This document shows, piece after piece, positions 23,460 to 35,599 of a stretch of 64,000 nt of DNA; within the stretch, counting starts at the first letter, position 1; each line of letters opens with the position of its first letter. Below the pieces are notes generated by a model. It ran no database searches. It was not told where the DNA came from and was given only the letters and a program-made list of their open reading frames with translations. The translations under genes were made by a program, and so were the position numbers. Where the stretch lies: the NCBI GenBank assembly GCA_030549495.1, contig JAUIRK010000097.1:1149001-1213000 (forward strand). The letters run 5' to 3'. The DNA is from Nectonema munidae. Its lineage: Eukaryota > Nematomorpha > Nectonematoida > Nectonematidae.

Positions 23460-25200
23460 GAAGCATGTAAATAGGTCTATAATTGGAAAGGAAGCTTTGT
23501 TTTTGGCAACTTAGCTAAGAAGTCATTTTTAGAAAACTTTCTATTTAAAAAATTAGATAAAATTTATATTTTTTTTACCTGTTTTGTTACATTTGCCAAT
23601 GTCGAAAAGTTTTCTGCAAAGATTTTCTCGAAATTAAGTATGTCCTCATTTTAATATTCCTTGTTGAATTTTTTTTTCAATAATTAATTAATACAAATCT
23701 TATATGTAATGTGGATTATTGGATTCAAAGAGCTCTTATTTAGTGATTGCAAAATTTTTATGATTGTCGAGTAAACAGTGGCGATCTAACCTAACTTTCA
23801 TCCATAACAGATGTTAATTTTTTACGCCGCTTAAAAGTTCTAATAATATTGCAGAACACCCAAGATTAAATTATATATGTATGTAAAATATGAAGATAAA
23901 CTGTAGTAGCAAAGCATATTGCAATGTCATTAATGATATATAAGAAGGGCGAACATCAGGGGGCTCACACTCATATGTAATTGCAAATCGAAACATAACT
24001 TTCAGAGCAATCTTTGCAATATCAGCACCAGACTGTCTGATTTTAATCGAAAAATCGTTATGAGGCATTTAACAAAAAACATGTTTTGCACCTGCTCAAT
24101 AATTAATCAAATCAATAAACTGCTTGCGAATTAAGAAGTGTTCTGAGGCCAGATTACTAATCCATATTATAAACGGGTTTTTAATAAATTGAGAGTGTTT
24201 TTCAAATTTTTATAGGTTACGAAAATAAAAATTTTTTTTTGGCTTAAATAGGCTTCAAGATGTTTTTGGCCTTCAGGACATCTTTATTGATGAAAATAAG
24301 ATTTTTATCAAAAAATATGTTCAATCCAGCAAAATTTTTCTTATCTAAGAATGCCATAATTCCAGCTTTTCAAAAGCTGTCAATTTTTTATGATAATCGA
24401 GTACTCTGCCCTCTTTTCCTTTCTGTGCAAGGTTAAGGGAACCCATAGATTCAATTATTTTCACTAAAAATGATAGGAATATACTAAAACGGACATCAGA
24501 AAATTCTACATTCATCTCTAGTTTGCCTTCCAGAAATTGTTAGATTTCTTTCCATAGTATCGCTTGGAAAATTTTCCTTTGGAAAGCCACCTCACGTTTA
24601 GTGCCACAAGAGTTTTTCAAATTCGGAATCATTTTCTTTGCATAACTCTGAAAACAAACCAGAGTTGTAGGCATTTGCTTTTATTAGATACGCTGTTTTA
24701 ATGACTTCATTGAATACATTTTTAAACCCATTGGGTATGTTTTTGATTATGAATGTTTGACGGTGAATAGCGCATTTGATACCAATTACATCTGTATATT
24801 TTAGCTTAATCAGAGTCTAAAAACTAGAACAACAAGAAATCGCTAGAGCTAGGTCAGTAAACACCAAGTATATCTTTTGTCTTAATAACATGTACTCTAA
24901 AAAATTGTCTACCTTGTCAAATGTTTCTCTTGCAGTGGTTCTACTGATAAGAGTCTTGTAAAACAAAAAATTTCTATCGGGATGTTTGTTATATAGATAT
25001 TGTAAGTACACGTAAGGCTGAGCTAAGTTTGCAGCATCAATCTTTTCATCAGGCGCAAAAAAGTTGAAAATTGGATTCCAAATCATTACCATACATCTCT
25101 TCTATTAGCCCTCTAACGGTATTATTTGATAAGAAGATATGCTTAAACTGTTCAGAACTTCTTTGTACATTCAACATGATATCTTTGCAGTAAAGTAATA
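23460..25200 (-). mobile_element. hAT transposon, ZBED5-like, decayed
   Basis: The minus-strand frame 25092-24817 has YLYNKHPDRNFLFYKTLISR and TTARETFDKVDNFLEY, the ZBED5/SCAND3-type hAT block (LLFCK-L--RTTGEEIF---D-FF). Lower-numbered sequence continues with a degraded ...CAIHRQTFIIKN, IKANAYNSGLFSELCKEND (about 24760-24610), and a tail near 23620. Many stops and frame changes. N-terminal zinc finger and terminal repeats not identified. Confidence 0.75.
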
Positions 25201-25539
25201 TCAATTTTTAGACTTTTTTAGATATAATGTTTGGAGACTTTTTAACAACAGATATTTTTTTGAAAGTTTATAGAAGCCCTTCAAACTACACTTAATATTT
25301 TGCAAAAACATTCCTATGTTATCAAATTTCGCTTTGTGTAATAGTTCAGTTAAAATAGTCAAAAGTTTTGTTTACTGAACTCAAATGCTTCAATTCTAGT
25401 GCAAGCTTCACTTGACGGGCTTTAGAAAAGTAGATGCTATAACTTTTTAGAACACAAAAGACAATTATGCTTTTCTTTCCCCAGACTTTAATTTTAAAAT
25501 TTAATTTTAAGCGGCAAAGTGCCTCCGTACAGAATAATC

Positions 25540-26060
25540 AATCCATTTAACCAAAACCTTTTATATAAGCGAGGCCTGTTGATAATAATTGGTAAGAGGA
25601 GAGGTTGAGGAAAATCTTTTATCTCGTCTCTCTGTAATGATTTCCTCCCTGTGACCTTTCATAGTGAATCTGTTTTCTGGTTCAGATCCAATGAAAATAC
25701 ACAAAGTAATACATTATAAAATATTTATATTATATATGTGAATTCACAATATTTATGTTATATTAATAATCTTTGACTTGTTGAGAATCTGCTATATGAT
25801 GTTTGCAATAAATCTGTGAGCAAGGATATGCTGTTGTAGTGACGATCATGAGATTGAATAACGCTCTTGATGAACTACAGGACGCTGAAAAGTCTGTCTA
25901 GCTGTTGCTGAATATGTGGGAGGTGTCGTTTCATCATCACTCTCCGGAGTGCTCTTCTATGATGCTCTTAAGAAGATGTTTTCTTCCTGTCAGCTTTTTC
26001 CTCTCTCAATAGCTGTGTTGATACTTGCTTACCGTTTTTTCAATTGTTTTTCACTGTCAA
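25540..26060 (-). mobile_element. pogo/Tigger fragment, C-terminal end
   Basis: 25800-26050 is clearly related to 13490-13740 of the larger pogo element: both carry CCTCTCTCAATAGCT.TGTTGATA and, on the minus strand, ES(N/D)DDETTP-type acidic tails. The left margin near 25550 has Tigger-like terminal sequence. The catalytic domain is absent. Confidence 0.6.
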
Positions 26061-26479
26061 TTAACACTAGAAAAGTCATCGGATCGCATAGAGCCCGCAA
26101 CTTTTTTTCAAAAGTTTTTTTAATTAGAGATATTTTCAAGACGCAATGTTTTCAGACATTAAATATTTTTGAGCATTCAGGTTAAATTAAATAGCATTTT
26201 TTGAATTAAGATAATTCAATATTTTACCTCGATAGTTGACATTGGTTTTAGGAAACAGATAAAGTATGAAAACAAATAGCTTTATATCTGTGTTACTTAG
26301 ACTTAACATTAATATTTAATGTTTAATCTTTAAAGTAAAATAAAGTTTTGCCTCTATTTTATAGCACACTTTTAAGATTCTTTTATTTTTGTCCTTGTTA
26401 ATTTTATGTTAGGATTGTGTATAGAGTTTGACGAAATTCAGAAATTTTCAACTCCAGTTTTTCTCGACAAATTTATAAA

Positions 26480-28000
26480 CTCGAAAAAAATAATTAAACA
26501 GAGTAAAATATTTATTATGATCAACATTTACATTGCATTTTTAAAATAATCTCGAACAAAACATAAAGCATCAGTTGTAGTAGGAGATAGCCTAGAACGA
26601 ATTTTCGTTGTAAATATTCCTGCGCTAGAAAACGCCCTTTCACTTTCAACGGAGTTGGGCTTAACAGAAAGAAGTGCCTTGTACAAAAGCTCAAGTTTTG
26701 GGCTTAAAGTTCCCGTTAATTGAAAATACTTTTGGAAAAGTTTAACTTAGCTGGATGATAAGGTTTTTAGGTACTGGGTTTCGATAACTCAAGGTCTTCG
26801 GTTCGATCCCGCATCACGCCTACTTTCTCATAGTTCGATACAAGCGGCGAAATTGTTCCTTTTCGATGAAAATACCCCACGAAAAAAAAGCTGGATGAAA
26901 CTTTTTTAAGCTGACTAACTATTTTATTTTTGCTTTGTACAAAGATAAAAAGTCATTTTTATTGTGTTGAATTTGTATTTCTTTTTCTTCATCAATCAAA
27001 TCTGAATCGGGATAAAGACAACAAAATAAAGGTTCAGCCATTTTAAAAAAAATTCTTGAAGTTTGAAATTTTTTGTTGGACTTTTCTTAAACAATCTATA
27101 TATACTTCGAATTTTATCAATAAGATCTTTAAAATTTTCACACTAATCAGGATCTCGAGCAAAGCTTCACCAACAAAAAAATTTGAATCAAAGTTGGTAT
27201 CTTTATTTTCTTCTCTATATCTATAAGTCTATATTTGATTTTTTCTCATACGAACATATAAACTTAAGTTTAGTTCGTATCTTTTTGTTTTGAACTAAAT
27301 AAATCTTATCTTATCTTCTATATCATCTTCATAAAGTACATGGCAAACAACATCCTGTAGGTTTGAGGTTGATGTTTTTCATTTAGCATATAAAATATCA
27401 CAAATTGGTAAATTTATTCCATTTGCTAAACATTGTTGATGCTCAATTCCTGAAATTGAGTCAGATTAATCATCATGCTTGCCTCTGGGTTGAAAATTTC
27501 ACACCTTGGGAAATTTTGTTCCTAAAAAAGCAGTTAACTCATCTTTCTTCTTATCATAAAATCGAAAAAGCACAGCACGAACAGTTTTTGCACAGCCTGA
27601 AGCATTTTCATCATAAAGATGTCTCTGAACTTTAAAACTTTTACTTATAAACTCACTATGAAAAACAACTCTGAAACCATTTTTGACACAGTCTTAATTA
27701 TTCCTCTTTTCTGAACCGTTATCATTTCTTCAAGAGTTTTTTGTTTCTCATTCTTCTTCATTTCGATTTATTTATGAACGCTCTTCAGATGATTCAATAG
27801 GTTTGTAGTCGAACCTCCGCATATTGTCTTCAGCGATCATGTGAATAATTTGTTCTAAAAGCGTTATTCAGGTGATTCGAGACTAAATTGAAGAATTGGG
27901 AATTTTCTCATTGCAAATAAAAGAGTGTAAAAATAGCAGATATGAAGAATTATTAGTTGTTTTTGCTTTGACTAGTCTATAATATATGAATGATTTTGTT
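26480..28000 (-). mobile_element. hAT transposon with intact dimerisation block, interrupted by a SINE
   Basis: On the minus strand 26720-26530 reads PNSVESERAFSSAGIF and TTKIRSRLSPTTTDALCFVR, the hAT C-terminal dimerisation domain. Near 27430 lies HQQCLANGINLPICDILYAK, matching the central hAT motif (CFAHGIQLAV-D-LY). The parts between are degraded by stops and frame changes. A SINE S1 copy is inserted at 26759-26888. Confidence 0.8.
26759..26888 (+). mobile_element. tRNA-derived SINE (family S1), copy 2, inside a hAT
   Basis: Shares TGGGTTTCGATAACTCAAGG, GGTTCGATCCCGC and CATAGTTCGATACAAGCGGC with the copy at 15471. It is flanked by a 10-bp direct repeat AGCTGGATGA at 26749-26758 and 26889-26898. 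The A-box region is changed and the 3' end is shorter than in copy 1. Confidence 0.8.
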
Positions 28001-28143
28001 GTCTTGTTAAGCCGATTGCAATTAGAAATAAGGAAATTCAACTTGATAAAATCTCAGCAGTTATCCCCGGTTATGATGGGATTGGGAGCTTACGGTGCAA
28101 GTATAATGCTGAGCAATAATAGTGGCATAACCTGTTTTTTTGC

Positions 28144-28228
28144 GCGACCGGCGGTCGCGGTAAGCTCATGTCAACAGCATCAGCTGCGGAAAGCTTTGGA
28201 AGGTTTATTTGCTGCGGCAGCTTACCGC
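28144..28228. repeat. GC-rich nested inverted repeats
   Basis: A perfect GCGACC-GGC-GGTCGC hairpin (28144-28158) abuts a second inverted pair, GCGGTAAGCT (28157-28166) and AGCTTACCGC (28219-28228), with a 52-bp spacer. This is strikingly GC-rich for the window. It may be a transposon end or hairpin; its role is unknown. Confidence 0.6.
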
Positions 28229-28369
28229 AGATTCAATGACCAATATTTTCTCAAGTTTCAGTCCCTTGTTTTGTGTTGATAAATGCGTTGAAGTTAATAT
28301 TTATCTGTTACAAATCTTTTAATTCACTTACATTTTCATTTTTCAGAAAGTTAATATTCTTTAGTAAAT

Positions 28370-28755
28370 ATGTCATCAAGTGAAACAGACAATGACATCG
28401 AAAGTGAGAATTTGACTCCAGACAAAGATCTTGATAAAATTGTGATGGTAGAAAATGAGCCTGAGAAAGATGTAGCTGCAGAAAATGGGCATGAGAAAGA
28501 TGTGGACGCAGAAAGTGAGTTTCAGAAAGAAGCTTTTTCAAACCTTTGAGCCACAGAGAAACACTCAACTGTAGAGTTTGTGAGAAGCAAATCAAACGCA
28601 AAAACTACAACGTTCACTTAGAAAAATTGCATCCAACAGAAAACAGCAAAGATTTGTGGGGAAAAGAACAATCAAAAATCACAATCACTCACTTTTTTAG
28701 TATAAAGGGAAATTTTAGGAAATTTCAAAGTGCCTTTCATGAATCTTTTGAATAA
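28370..28755 (+). CDS. Zinc-finger (C2H2/BED-like) N-terminal fragment, frame broken
   Basis: ATG at 28370 follows an acceptor-like TTTCATTTTTCAG (ending 28346). An acidic frame with repeats (ENEPEKDVAAENGHEKDV) runs to a stop near 28550. The other frame continues with LNCRVCEKQIKRKNYNVHLE and KLH, a C-x2-C...H-x4-H zinc finger, ending at 28755. An intron could join them (GTGAGT at 28515), but the only obvious acceptors give phase conflicts or an intron of about 42 bp. The layout resembles the N-terminus of some hAT-derived zinc-finger proteins. It may be a transposon fragment or a small host gene. Confidence 0.4.
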
Positions 28756-28799
28756 GTGATCCAGAGAAATCTTTCAAACCTAGATATATGTGTTGAAAT

Positions 28800-30550
28800 A
28801 AAGATTAAAAAGTACATATTTAGTATTCACACATTTTATATAGCTCATGCGGTGATATTTGACTTGTGATTGTAATATTTTTATATAAAATGAAGGTAGT
28901 TATTTACAAGTGGTTGTTTTCCAATGACTCATTTTACTGATAATTGTATCCATGTAATGAAGTACCGTTTTAAAGAAATCCTCATTATAACCAAAAGGAA
29001 GGCATGTAATTAACTAATTTCGTTATAACTAAAATATCAATGTTTGCATTGAATAATGTCAATGAAATCATTCATTATGCTTCTTGATTCTATTTTGTAA
29101 CATTTATGAAAACATATGGTAGCTAGAACTGTTTCACGTAAGTTCTCTAATAAATAAAAATATTTGGCAGTTAATGTGCATCAAGTCCACTGGATTAGTG
29201 CATACTTATTAATTAGACAACTAGTTTCTTTACCTACACCTGCGTATATAATGCACGGACAATTTGTCGAACAGACATATCGTCGTCGCTGGACAATTCG
29301 TTGAATGGATATTTAGTCAAATAGCCTTTTTGTTGAACGGTCGTTTTGTCGCGAACTATTAAATGTATTGTTTAAAAAGAAAATAATATTTATATATAGC
29401 ATTTTTAGTTCTAATTCGTCTTTTTGCATTTCTGTTTCCTTCAACTTTTTAGCAATCTACATTAGTTGCCAAATTGAAAAGCCTTGTGCGTGTATTTCGT
29501 TACGCACAAATATTGATTACTATACACGAATGTTTGGCATGAACGAACAAATCGATAATCTCAAATTATATCAACATATTTGCTCTTTATTACGTAAAAC
29601 TACTGAAAATATCTATCACATGAAAGTTTTTCTCAATGTAAATATTTTTTCACTACTCTTTTTTGCATTTATCAGCATAATGAATAATAATAATTTATAA
29701 TGTATGATTTTTTAAATATTTACTATATTAGCTTGGGAAAGAGAATTGCTTATTAGTTCTATCCTAGCTCTTCCATCCTGATACCTTGTATCAGGGTGCT
29801 TTTTTTTATATCAAAAGACCAAATTAGGAACGGACATTGCACTAGAAGGCAGCGCTAAAGGCATAAAATCGGTTTTTATAAAAAGCTTTTTTTTTTTAAT
29901 TAATTCTGAAATATTGTAGTTATTTAATCCTGATTACCCTGTCGTGTCCATTTTTCCTCGTTTTGAATTTAACTTTGTTCAAACTTAAGGTTGGAACAAA
30001 AAAACATACTTCATTTTTTGACTTTTAATAATTTTATTTAATAAAGGATGATGATTAAAAAAGTAACTAATTATTCCTTAGGGTCCATTTTGGCTTAACA
30101 CAATATACCATCGTTGAATATACAATTTTGTTTTCATACATGAATATGGAATGGATAGTCCATCATGCATATTACCCATCGTGAACTGAATTTATAAATT
30201 TTAGTGGTATAGGCTTTGCAACGTTTGTGCAAATCACATATTGTCGGATCGATTGTACTTGTCGACCAGGTCATTTCTATGTTTCCTTCATATTATGGCA
30301 CATTCGTTTGAAGGCACCATGAAAAACAATTATTCAATAAATTTGTGCAATTAAGAACTTTATAAGGCAGCTAATTTTCTTTCACAATCAATTTTAAAAC
30401 GCTGTAGAATATAAACTAACCGCTTTATGAAATAGATCATACAAGTGCAAGTTCATCGAATCTTTTTTGTTTCACCTACACATCATTTTTTGACGTACGC
30501 ATTCGCATTCCTTCCCCCACTGGTTTGTGAGGCCTTATTTGGCTTTTTCC
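28800..30550. other. No gene recognised; one short degenerate repeat
   Basis: AT-rich. 29250-29350 holds about five degenerate copies of a 20-bp motif (GGACAATTTGTCGAAC-like: GACAATTTGTCGAA, GACAATTCGTTGAA, TTTTGTTGAACGG, TTTTGTCGCGAAC), a pattern seen at ends or interiors of some MITEs. The open frame 29368-29700 (110 codons) has no match I recognise. Confidence 0.4.
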
Positions 30551-30559
30551 ACGTTTTTG

Positions 30560-32340
30560 TTGGGAGTGCTTATTTGCATTTTTTACGTTTTTGACAATGC
30601 CTAGAACTTTCCTTCCTCAGAATTATTATTAAGGTGATCAATCTTCTCTTTCTAATTATGAGATAATTTCCGAAACTGAAGATCATTTGTTTATTCTTTC
30701 GAGTTCCAATTCAAGTTCAAGCTCTAATGTGTGTCATTCTGAACTAGTGCTTTGCAACTTATCTGAAATTTTTTTAAAGGACAAAAAGTAAAATTGGGTT
30801 GTCCCTCACAAAAAAGTACATGGCGCCCTAAAGCAGTAAGCATAGTCACTTCTAAACCTGGCGCTACAAGATATGCTGCATCTCGAATCACCGATGAAAG
30901 GTCAGCATTTTCCTTATTTTTTTTCTAGAAAAATATATAGTTTATAAAGTTGGTAAACAATGGGTTAGTATAGATGAAATAGAATTTAGTGCCTGTTTTC
31001 GTTTTACTTGGGGTCTATAAGTTTAAAAATGGGGCCACTATAGAGTATTGAAAAGGGAAGATCAATTTTTCCTGTCATAATGTCTAGACATAGATTTGAA
31101 CAACTCTGTGCTTCGATGAGATTTGATGACCCAACTTTTAGGACTCAACGAATGAAGGCAGATAAATTTATGGCCATTAGAGGAGTGTGCAAAGACTGGA
31201 GTGCAGTTTTAGAAAAGTTGTACAACGTGAATTTTTTGGACTGTAACAGAGCAACTGGACGGTTTTGGGGAACGGGTGCTTTTTGACAATTTATGCCAAA
31301 AAACGGAGCCAAATATGTTTTAATATTTTGGGCTATTTGTGATTCAAAAAAAAAATTTTTTTTTATGCGAAAAAACCATATTTAGGTAAGAATTCTGATT
31401 CAATATAGTATAATTTAGCTGAAAATGCCGTATTAGAGCTAATAAAAGGTTTGGAAGATCATAATATAACATTTGACAATTGTTTCTCTTATTTTTCTTT
31501 GGCAAAAAAGCTACTAAAAATATTCTAACTTCAATTGGCACAAATAGAAAAATAAGGCGTCCCTTCCCGAAAATTTTTAATGTAAAGGAAGATTTCAATT
31601 TAATTCTTTATTTTATTTTTGTGACGATGTTACTGTTGTTTCGAAGATGCCAAAAAATACAAAAGTGTATTTCTACAGTGTAAATATCATCACTACGAAA
31701 GTGTAAGTTCTTCAAAAGAAAAAACTCCTCTCATTATTGATGATTACAATGAGGGGTTGATGGACAATGCCAGTATTTTACAACGTTTTAGACGTATCTG
31801 CTTTGAACGCATTTATAATATTTACAGAAATTCATAAAGGATATCAAAAAGATTGTTCCTGTAAAAGGCTTTTTTTCTTGATATCTTGGGGAAGCAGGTT
31901 GAAAAGAGTGATATAGAAAGAAGGAAACCTCTACCTAAAAACTTGTCATCCAAAGTTGTAGTGGAACGCATTCAAGAAAAAAAAGAACATGAACAAAGTA
32001 CATGAAATCAAAAGCTAAAACGGGACAAGGTGTTCACTGTGTGAAAAATTGAACAAGTTTCATTCGGTATGTTTGAAATATAAAAATTTTGTATGCAAAA
32101 CACATTATAACAAGATTTGTTAAATGTGCTCGAAAGATTTTGCTTGAACTTGTTTTTTCTGTTAAACATTTTTGGGTCCATTTCTACTCTAAAGGGACGA
32201 AAAGTGTACGGAATTGAAGGGGTAATGACTAACGAGAATCCAAATTGCTTCATATATATCGTAAATAATAAATCAATAAATTTGCGAAATTTTGACTGTT
32301 TTAAATCTAAAGTCTCAGTTTGGCTCTGAAAATTTTAAAA
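30560..32340 (+). mobile_element. piggyBac-type DNA transposon, decayed
   Basis: The plus strand shows the piggyBac transposase in order: MSRHRFEQLCASMRFDD and then R..R.KADKFMAIRGV (31080-31200), a weak FRG.GAF.QFMPK block with YVLIFWAICDSKK (about 31290-31350), TFDNCFSYFSLAKKLL (about 31470), then EGLMDNASILQRFRRICFER (about 31750). A weak cysteine-rich tail follows near 32010-32110. The upstream acidic/serine-rich part starts near 30600. Many stops and frame changes; no intact catalytic core. Terminal TTAA repeats not identified with confidence. Confidence 0.8.
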
Positions 32341-32516
32341 TCCGATCTACGCGCTAGTATGAAAGAAGATATTGTTGAAGCAATGCTATTTTTAAGATCA
32401 AACTTATATAAATAAATTTTAAAAACATTTTACCCATCAAAAAAATTTACATGAATTAAAAAAATTTATAATTTAAAACTATGATAAAACTGATATAGTA
32501 TATACTTATATATACA

Positions 32517-32660
32517 GGGTGGTGAAAGAGCGGTGCTGGAGACGGAGCCATGAAAAAAATATTTGGACCGGAACCGGGGCCAAACAATTTTGAGACGGCT
32601 GCGAAGCCATGGTTTTAATTAACATAAGAGATTGGGGCCGCGGTTGAGAAATATTGTTTT
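32517..32660. repeat. Possible GC-rich MITE
   Basis: Starts CAGGGTGGTGAAAGAGCGG and contains GGACCGGAACCGGGGCC, markedly GC-rich against its flanks. hAT-like CAGGG start, but no matching far end or target duplication was found. Confidence 0.3.
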
Positions 32661-34880
32661 AGAATCTTTAGAAACTAAGCTTTTCTTCCCATACCTTTAT
32701 TTTGCGAAATTTAAAATCTTGAACTTGGATTCATACGTGTCATTGCAAATCAAGCAATGTAATGGCTGATGTTTAAACCACAAATCGTGTAGTTTTATTT
32801 TCGAATTCTTTTCCATTTTTCCTCAGCTATTTGCTCTAAATCACCACTATAGATTAAGTATATGCTGCATATTTTTATCTCTTTTTATGCGCAGCCTTGA
32901 ACAGTCAAAGTCATTTTATGTCGTCTGTTCACTCATAAATTCAATCATTTTTTTTGATTGACATCTTACCTCCAACAATTTTTCCAAACTATCATAGTCC
33001 TTATCTGTCAAACGCATGTTTGATTAAAGGAGTTATAAATCACTCAGTTTAATTCACTTCAACCAATCTCTATATTTTTTATAATCAAGTGTGCATTACT
33101 TTTTTTCTCCTGACATCTTATCAATCCTATTTTTTTGTTTAATTTTTATAGCGAAAGTACACTCTTTCTTATTTATAAATCAAATTTTGAGTACTAAAAG
33201 TTTCTTAATTTTTCAATATCTTGATTTAGAATTTTTTTATCTCTAGATTATGCTCTCAAGCATGGATGGGAAAGCGTGCTTACTTTTGAACACGTTTTGA
33301 CTAAAACCTGGTTCAGAATAATCATAACGGGAAAATATGTTTTAGTGAAATTAAAAATAAAGCGTTGACTTCTTTTTTTCGCTCATTTATGTTAAAACAT
33401 TTGAAAGATGCGAAAAGGCTTGAAAGTAATGAAATAAAAGTTTTTGGAAATATTAAAAGGACAAATTCTTCAAGCAAGAGAAAAATCATGCTAAAAAATA
33501 AAAGGAAACGTAGAATGAGATTGAAATTTTAAAATCTTCATTTAAAAGTAATTGAAGTGAAGAAGACTAATAAATGATACTAAATGTATATGAAACATGA
33601 TAAGAGATCAGTCATAATACACTGACTCCCTTAGCAACCTGGAGAGGATTTTACGAACAATTAGTACATGTAACTAAGGATTTAGTTACATTATAAAAAA
33701 AAAGTTTTTTTTAAGTTTTTTTTATTATGTAGCAAGGGAGGGGCAAGCGAATGCTCTAACCCCCATAAATTCTCCAAAGTAATAATATTTCTAAAAGCGT
33801 TAGAGAACTTTTTCATAAAATAACGCTAATCTTAACACATTCCACAGTCTTTTCTACAGATGATGGATGAAAGGAATATTAATAATAGGAATATATAATA
33901 GGGATTTTGGAACACCCTATTATATTTTTGCTTTTAGCCCCTCCTAAATCTTTTCCTGGCTACGGTCCTGGATATATTTCTCTCATGATCGCCTACATTC
34001 TTCTAGCTTGTATTACCATTATTCTTTATGTAAGCAATGGAAAATAAAAAAATGTTTGTAAAATATTTCTTAGCACATGTCTTTGCTTAGTAGTAGTTGA
34101 GTACTAGATTCTCATTGACTAGTTTATTTTATATTAAAAAAAAGTTATTCTCACTTTAACCCCATGTAAATAAACCTAGTTTGAAGTTTTGCTTCTTACA
34201 AGCATTCCATCTCGAAATTTTATGAGCATCACTGCACGTTAGAAAATATTTCTTTACATTTATATAATCATTTAACACACTAAATTTTGTCGTCATCCTT
34301 ATTTACACTATAATCTATTACATCATCATGTGTTTTGTATGAGTAAGGTGATTTAAATTCTTGTTTCTTCTACTATCCAAAGGCGTCGGAAGCAAAAAGA
34401 AATAAACGCGTGAAGCCCCATTTAGCTTTGAATGTCTTTTTCAACCAGGCCCATTAGCCCGCTGGAACTCACTTGAAATACATGAATGTATACACTTTAT
34501 TATAGTCGAGCCCCTCTTATCAACTTCGACAGTAATCGTAAAATCAAAAAAAAAAATAGTAGCTACACAGAATTCCAAAAATGAGCAAAGCGTGCGTAAA
34601 AGTCTTGAAAATGGAAACAGTAGTATGTGAAAGTTGGGTAGAGTGTTAAAATGCATAATATTGTGCTTCTTCTGCTAATGTGAGAAAGTTGAGTAGTGTA
34701 ACTCAGAGGAAGATTCCTAGAAGGTCCTTTCGATTTAATCTGTTTTTAAATTTGTTAACATCGCAATTTTATGAAAAAAGATTGCTGATTATATTTCCTC
34801 ATCCCTGAATGCCCGACAGAGTATTTAAACGTATTTCTAGTTGTCTTGCACAAGGCCGCATATCCAGGAGAAGGGGGAGG
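32660..34880. other. No gene recognised
   Basis: AT-rich. A short basic open frame at about 33380-33530 (MLKHLKDAKRLESNEIKVFG...) and one at 34441-34656 (minus) have no family that I recognise. Confidence 0.4.
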
Positions 34881-34887
34881 CGTAGTG

Positions 34888-34916
34888 AGAACGGAGGCGA
34901 CTACTACCTCCGTTCT
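34888..34916. repeat. Perfect 10-bp stem hairpin
   Basis: AGAACGGAGG and CCTCCGTTCT flank a 9-nt loop, CGACTACTA. The local sequence (34855-34920) is unusually GC-rich. No poly-T tract follows and no gene sits close by. Confidence 0.6.
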
Positions 34917-35366
34917 GATCTGAGCCTAACACTGAGTTTTAGCTTTTAATTTATTATTTCTATTTTCTCCTACTCTATCGTAGTATTAACGCCTCTATCA
35001 TGACAAAAATGTCATCTTCGAAATCATTTTAGCAACTCCTATTTTTTTATATTATCTTAAAAATGAATATTTTAATCGAAAATTTTTGAGTTAATAAATC
35101 ACATTGGGTTATTGTTCCTGTAGATAGAGGAACGCAGACAAACTCGAATTTATCAATGCAATTCAATAGGGAATTCAATGGGTTAAAATCATTAAAAATA
35201 TTGGCTAAAAAATTAACCATTCCTGAATACCTTTCTCTATCTAATAATTGTAATAAAAAAAGGACATTCGTCCTGTTTGATCTTCTGTTCTGTCGAGATT
35301 TTGCAATTCCACATTTTGCCTCAGATAAATTATTTAAATGAAATTTTGAGTTTTTGTATTATTACC

Positions 35367-35595
35367 AGGGTTGGAAGTCGTAATCGCTATCTAATAAAGT
35401 TTAGGAGTCGAAGTCAGAGTCGGTTTTTTTAGTATTTAAATGAAAAAAATATACAATTTTGTACTTTAGTCGAAGTGGGAAGTGAAGATTTGGCCTTGAA
35501 TTTATTAAGTTTTTAAGTATATACATTCGGGATCGGATTTTTTAAAGTTCTGGGAGTCTGAGTCGGATATTTTAGCTCGGACATCCCAGCGCTCA
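35367..35595. mobile_element. Probable hAT-type MITE with GTCGGA-like repeats
   Basis: Begins CAGGGTTGGAAGTCG and ends TCGGACATCCCAGCGCTC, an imperfect inverted pair. The interior has recurrent GAGTCGAAGTC, AGAGTCGG and TCTGAGTCGG motifs, typical of short hAT-derived repeats. No clear 8-bp target duplication. Confidence 0.5.
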
Positions 35596-35599
35596 TTTC

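Noticed and set aside
27405-27635. Plus-strand open frame
   Set aside because: It overlaps a minus-strand hAT transposase block (HQQCLANGINLPICDILYAK) and is its shadow.
28515-28556. A 42-bp intron joining the acidic and zinc-finger frames
   Set aside because: The donor GTGAGT is good, but the phase does not match the zinc-finger frame and the length is below the introns seen elsewhere in this window.
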